From a virus: a stretch of 40,009 nt of DNA. Of this stretch, positions 38,115 to 40,009 are shown piece by piece (within the stretch, counting starts at the first letter, position 1; each line of letters starts with the position of its first letter). Location of the stretch: positions 1 through 40,009 of IMG/VR virus record IMGVR_UViG_3300007734_000680; one strand, 5' to 3'. Both the position numbers and the translations under genes were made by a program. The notes under the pieces are model-generated. The model was given only the letters and a program-made list of their open reading frames with translations. It was not told where the DNA came from and made no database searches.

Positions 38115-38864
38115 ATGGCACCAAGGGGATTCAAGCTCGGCGGTAGGGGCCGACGACAGATCAAGGGATCAATCGGCGGCGGCGGAGGGGTTCGCGTCCG
38201 CTCTAAGGGACGCACCACGTCCGCGCCTCCTAGCGGTGGCAATGGCGGTGGCGGTGGCGGTGGAACGCCAACCACGACGACGCCTACGGTTCCGGACTTT
38301 ACAAAGAATCCGATAGCGCCGTGGGGCAACAACACCAAGATTGGTCAGCTGTTCAACCAAGGCCTTGTAAAGCTGCCCAGCCTGAAGCCAGTAACGAATG
38401 CTATGGATCCACGTCTACAGGGCGTTGCCGGCGACAGTTTGCGCGAGCGCATGCAAACATACAACCGAATTGCGGCCGCGAAACGACCTGCAACTTCCCC
38501 AATGGATCCACGGATAAAGGCAACTGGTGTTGCTGGCGACAGTGGTAGGGAGCGAGTTTCGACTTATAACCGAATTGCATCAGGGCGATCACCGCTTCAG
38601 CGGCCAGCTCAGCTTGCCCGAATGAGCGGAACACAGCGTGGGTCTGCTGTTGCACGAGCCGGCTCCGCCTCGCTACGGGCCGGTGCGGCTGCGGCCAGAA
38701 CGGCTCGACCTGCCGCCTCAGGCGAAGGTTCGGCCCCAAGGTCTGCAGCACCAGCTGCTGCAAGGCCAGCCGCAAAGGCCCAGCCGAAGGCTCCATCAAA
38801 GCCAGCACCAGCCACAGCGCCAGCAAAGAAGCGCACGGCATCAACTTCGCGAAGGGCACTCTAG
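38115..38864 (+). CDS. Low-complexity basic virion-like protein (249 aa)
   Basis: ATG 38115 after GGGGGAG. The start is glycine-rich (GGGGGVRVRSKG, then GGNGGGGGGGTPTTTTPT). A central pair of imperfect repeats reads MDPR-x(4,6)-GVAGDS-xRER-x(2)-TYNRIA (residues ~97-119 and ~130-152). The last 100 residues are Ala/Pro/Arg/Lys-rich. The protein is very basic. No family was recognised; the position suggests a late or virion-associated product. Confidence 0.5.
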   Translation: MAPRGFKLGGRGRRQIKGSIGGGGGVRVRSKGRTTSAPPSGGNGGGGGGGTPTTTTPTVPDFTKNPIAPWGNNTKIGQLFNQGLVKLPSLKPVTNAMDPRLQGVAGDSLRERMQTYNRIAAAKRPATSPMDPRIKATGVAGDSGRERVSTYNRIASGRSPLQRPAQLARMSGTQRGSAVARAGSASLRAGAAAARTARPAASGEGSAPRSAAPAAARPAAKAQPKAPSKPAPATAPAKKRTASTSRRAL

Positions 38865-38889
38865 GCTGGATCCACGACCAGCCCCTCCT

Positions 38890-38919
38890 GGGGGCGGGCT
38901 CGCTGCTGGGCCCGCCCCC
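38890..38919 (+). terminator. Strong GC hairpin before the HNH gene
   Basis: GGGGGCGGGC (38890-38899) pairs perfectly with GCCCGCCCCC (38910-38919) around a 10-base loop. There is no T-tract. It separates the basic-protein block from the HNH and tail-fibre genes. Confidence 0.6.
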
Positions 38920-38937
38920 ACCTACTTGAGGTATTGA

Positions 38938-39165
38938 ATGAATAAACCGCGGGACTACCGTAAGGAGTACGACACGTACCATGGTAAGCCCGAGCAGGTT
39001 GAGAACCGCTCGTCGCGCAATAAAGCACGACGCAAGGTCAAGGCCGCTGTCGGAGAAAGCAAGATCCGCGGTAAAGATATCGACCACAAGAACGGAAATC
39101 CAAAGGACAACCGCAAGTCTAACCTTCGGGTTATGAACAAGTCCAAGAATCGGAGCAAGAAGTAG
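38938..39165 (+). CDS. Small HNH-like protein
   Basis: 75 residues with GAGGTATTGA before the ATG. The N terminus YRKEYDTYHGKPEQVENRSSRNKARRKV is a basic helix typical of a phage HNH subfamily. DIDHKNGNPKDNRKSNLRVMNKSKNRSKK (47-75) holds the beta-beta-alpha metal motif with D-H, N and a C-terminal N in place of the last H. It may cut DNA during packaging or be a degenerate virion component. No introns or intein features were seen. TAG is followed directly by the tail fibre ATG. Confidence 0.8.
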   Translation: MNKPRDYRKEYDTYHGKPEQVENRSSRNKARRKVKAAVGESKIRGKDIDHKNGNPKDNRKSNLRVMNKSKNRSKK

Positions 39166-40009
39166 ATGGCAACATTTAAGTTCGGCAGATATATCGACAT
39201 CCACTGGAACGGTTACGACATCGTCGGGCCAGCCGATACCGTCTTCTCCATTCCAGACCAGCTTTACGAGGAGTTCGATGCCGACATCTCTCCAGTAGAG
39301 CCGACGCTCCAGTGGATTGACACGAATGAGTTCCAGACGCTACAGAACTCAGTGCCAACATACACAATTGCAGCAACGGCTCCAATTGCCATTGGCTCAT
39401 CGACTGCAACGAGCGGTGCGGTAACCAAGACGTGGTCGCTTAACGCAAGTTATGCAACCTCTACCCATCTTCATTCTGATATTTATCAACCAGTTGGAAC
39501 CTATGTTTCATCGCTAACGGCAACGTCTCCATTATCTGGTTCGATTTCAAGTGCTGGTTTGCTTAGTGTATCAATAAACACTACTGGATTCCAATCGTCT
39601 GGAACCTACGTCAATTCCGTCATTGGATCCTCCCCTGCATCTGTTGCAACTTCGAGTGGTACGGCAACGGTATCGATCTCTTCTGGGACAAATCCAAATG
39701 GATACCTACTCACCGCAGACGGCTCTGGTGGCGTTATCTTCACTCCTGCGTCGACCTCTGGGCTTACGTCTGTGGTCGGCGTCTCGCCAATCTCCGCCAT
39801 CGTCAGCGGTGGTACGGTATCCGTCAGCCTAGCAGCGAACTACCAGACCGCTGGCACCTATGTCACAAGCGTTGTCGGTACGTCGCCAGTGTCAGCAAGC
39901 GGTACAACTGCCATTACCGTAAGCATCAATCAGGCTGCGCTTAGTGTTGCCGACGCATCAACTGCGTCTACAGTTCGCACATATGTTAAAAATTCATCTG
40001 GAAGCACAA
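39166..40009 (+). CDS. Tail fibre protein, N-terminal part (continues across the origin to position 1376)
   Basis: The ATG at 39166 directly follows the TAG stop of the HNH gene. The frame stays open to the window edge and ends with one unpaired base. The first ~75 residues look like a virion-attachment segment. After that come Ser/Thr/Ala/Val-rich modules built on a recurring GTYV-S-V pattern followed by short glycine-serine beta segments, typical of fibrous phage tail proteins. An LTADGSGG motif occurs here and again in the other half of the gene. With the left-edge segment the protein would be about 739 aa. The role is inferred to be host recognition and attachment at the tail tip. No catalytic motif is visible. 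The split is caused by where the circular sequence was opened, not by a mutation. Confidence 0.8.
   Translation, partial: MATFKFGRYIDIHWNGYDIVGPADTVFSIPDQLYEEFDADISPVEPTLQWIDTNEFQTLQNSVPTYTIAATAPIAIGSSTATSGAVTKTWSLNASYATSTHLHSDIYQPVGTYVSSLTATSPLSGSISSAGLLSVSINTTGFQSSGTYVNSVIGSSPASVATSSGTATVSISSGTNPNGYLLTADGSGGVIFTPASTSGLTSVVGVSPISAIVSGGTVSVSLAANYQTAGTYVTSVVGTSPVSASGTTAITVSINQAALSVADASTASTVRTYVKNSSGST

Noticed and set aside
38401-39204. 267-codon minus-strand open frame
   Set aside because: Antisense to the low-complexity and HNH genes; its length is a by-product of GC-rich repeats.
1-40009. Direct terminal repeats at the window edges
   Set aside because: The first and last bases show no shared sequence; the join is supported only by reading-frame continuity.

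Overview
The window looks like one complete tailed-phage genome (40,009 bp) opened at an arbitrary point. The reading frame that starts at 39166 runs off the right edge with one spare base, and the frame at the left edge needs exactly that base to continue. Joining the ends gives one uninterrupted tail-fibre gene of about 739 codons. No integrase, repressor, RNA polymerase, DNA polymerase or primase is visible. The phage is therefore probably lytic and dependent on host polymerases. Host evidence is indirect: mid GC content, frequent GTG and TTG starts, sigma70-like promoters, a ReqiPepy6 gp37-like tail protein, a TagD-like cytidylyltransferase and a cysteine-peptidase lysin. Together these suggest a Gram-positive, perhaps actinobacterial, aquatic host. 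This is inference.

Layout. 39166 to 3873 (through the origin): tail fibre, a small coiled-coil protein, endolysin, holin, a DNA-binding-like protein, a TagD-like nucleotidyltransferase and a GT2 glycosyltransferase. 3866 to 21634: virion genes in the order DUF6321-like, large terminase, portal, two very large proteins (883 and 1488 aa), scaffold, N4-gp56-type major capsid protein, GT4 glycosyltransferase, head-tail adaptor, Dit-like and Tal-like tail proteins, and a coiled-coil/membrane protein. No tube, tape-measure or tail-chaperone genes are seen, so the particle is probably short-tailed. 21634 to 31331: DNA metabolism and accessory genes (DnaQ-like exonuclease, two SDR sugar enzymes, Cas4-like nuclease, ERF annealing protein, RlpA-like secreted protein, resolvase-like nuclease, RmlC epimerase, MazG, a DUF1599-like protein, DnaB helicase) and a tRNA-Ile with anticodon UAU.

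31427 to 35430 is a leftward cluster of small genes, several with paired cysteines, headed by an SSB-like protein. It ends at a strong terminator facing the tRNA. 35431 to 36219 is about 790 bp without a credible gene. It is densely packed with inverted repeats, including a possible three-way junction with two GNRA-type loops, and is the best candidate in the window for something undescribed, such as a large structured RNA or control/origin region. 36220 to 39165 runs rightward through small, very basic proteins, a HExxH metallopeptidase, a DUF5872-like protein and an HNH protein, then reaches the tail fibre.

Genes are tightly packed, mostly with TAATG, ATGA, GTGA or TTGA stop/start overlaps that imply translational coupling. 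Six genes for sugar activation, remodelling or transfer are scattered among the structural and replication blocks, suggesting that the phage makes or transfers a glycan.
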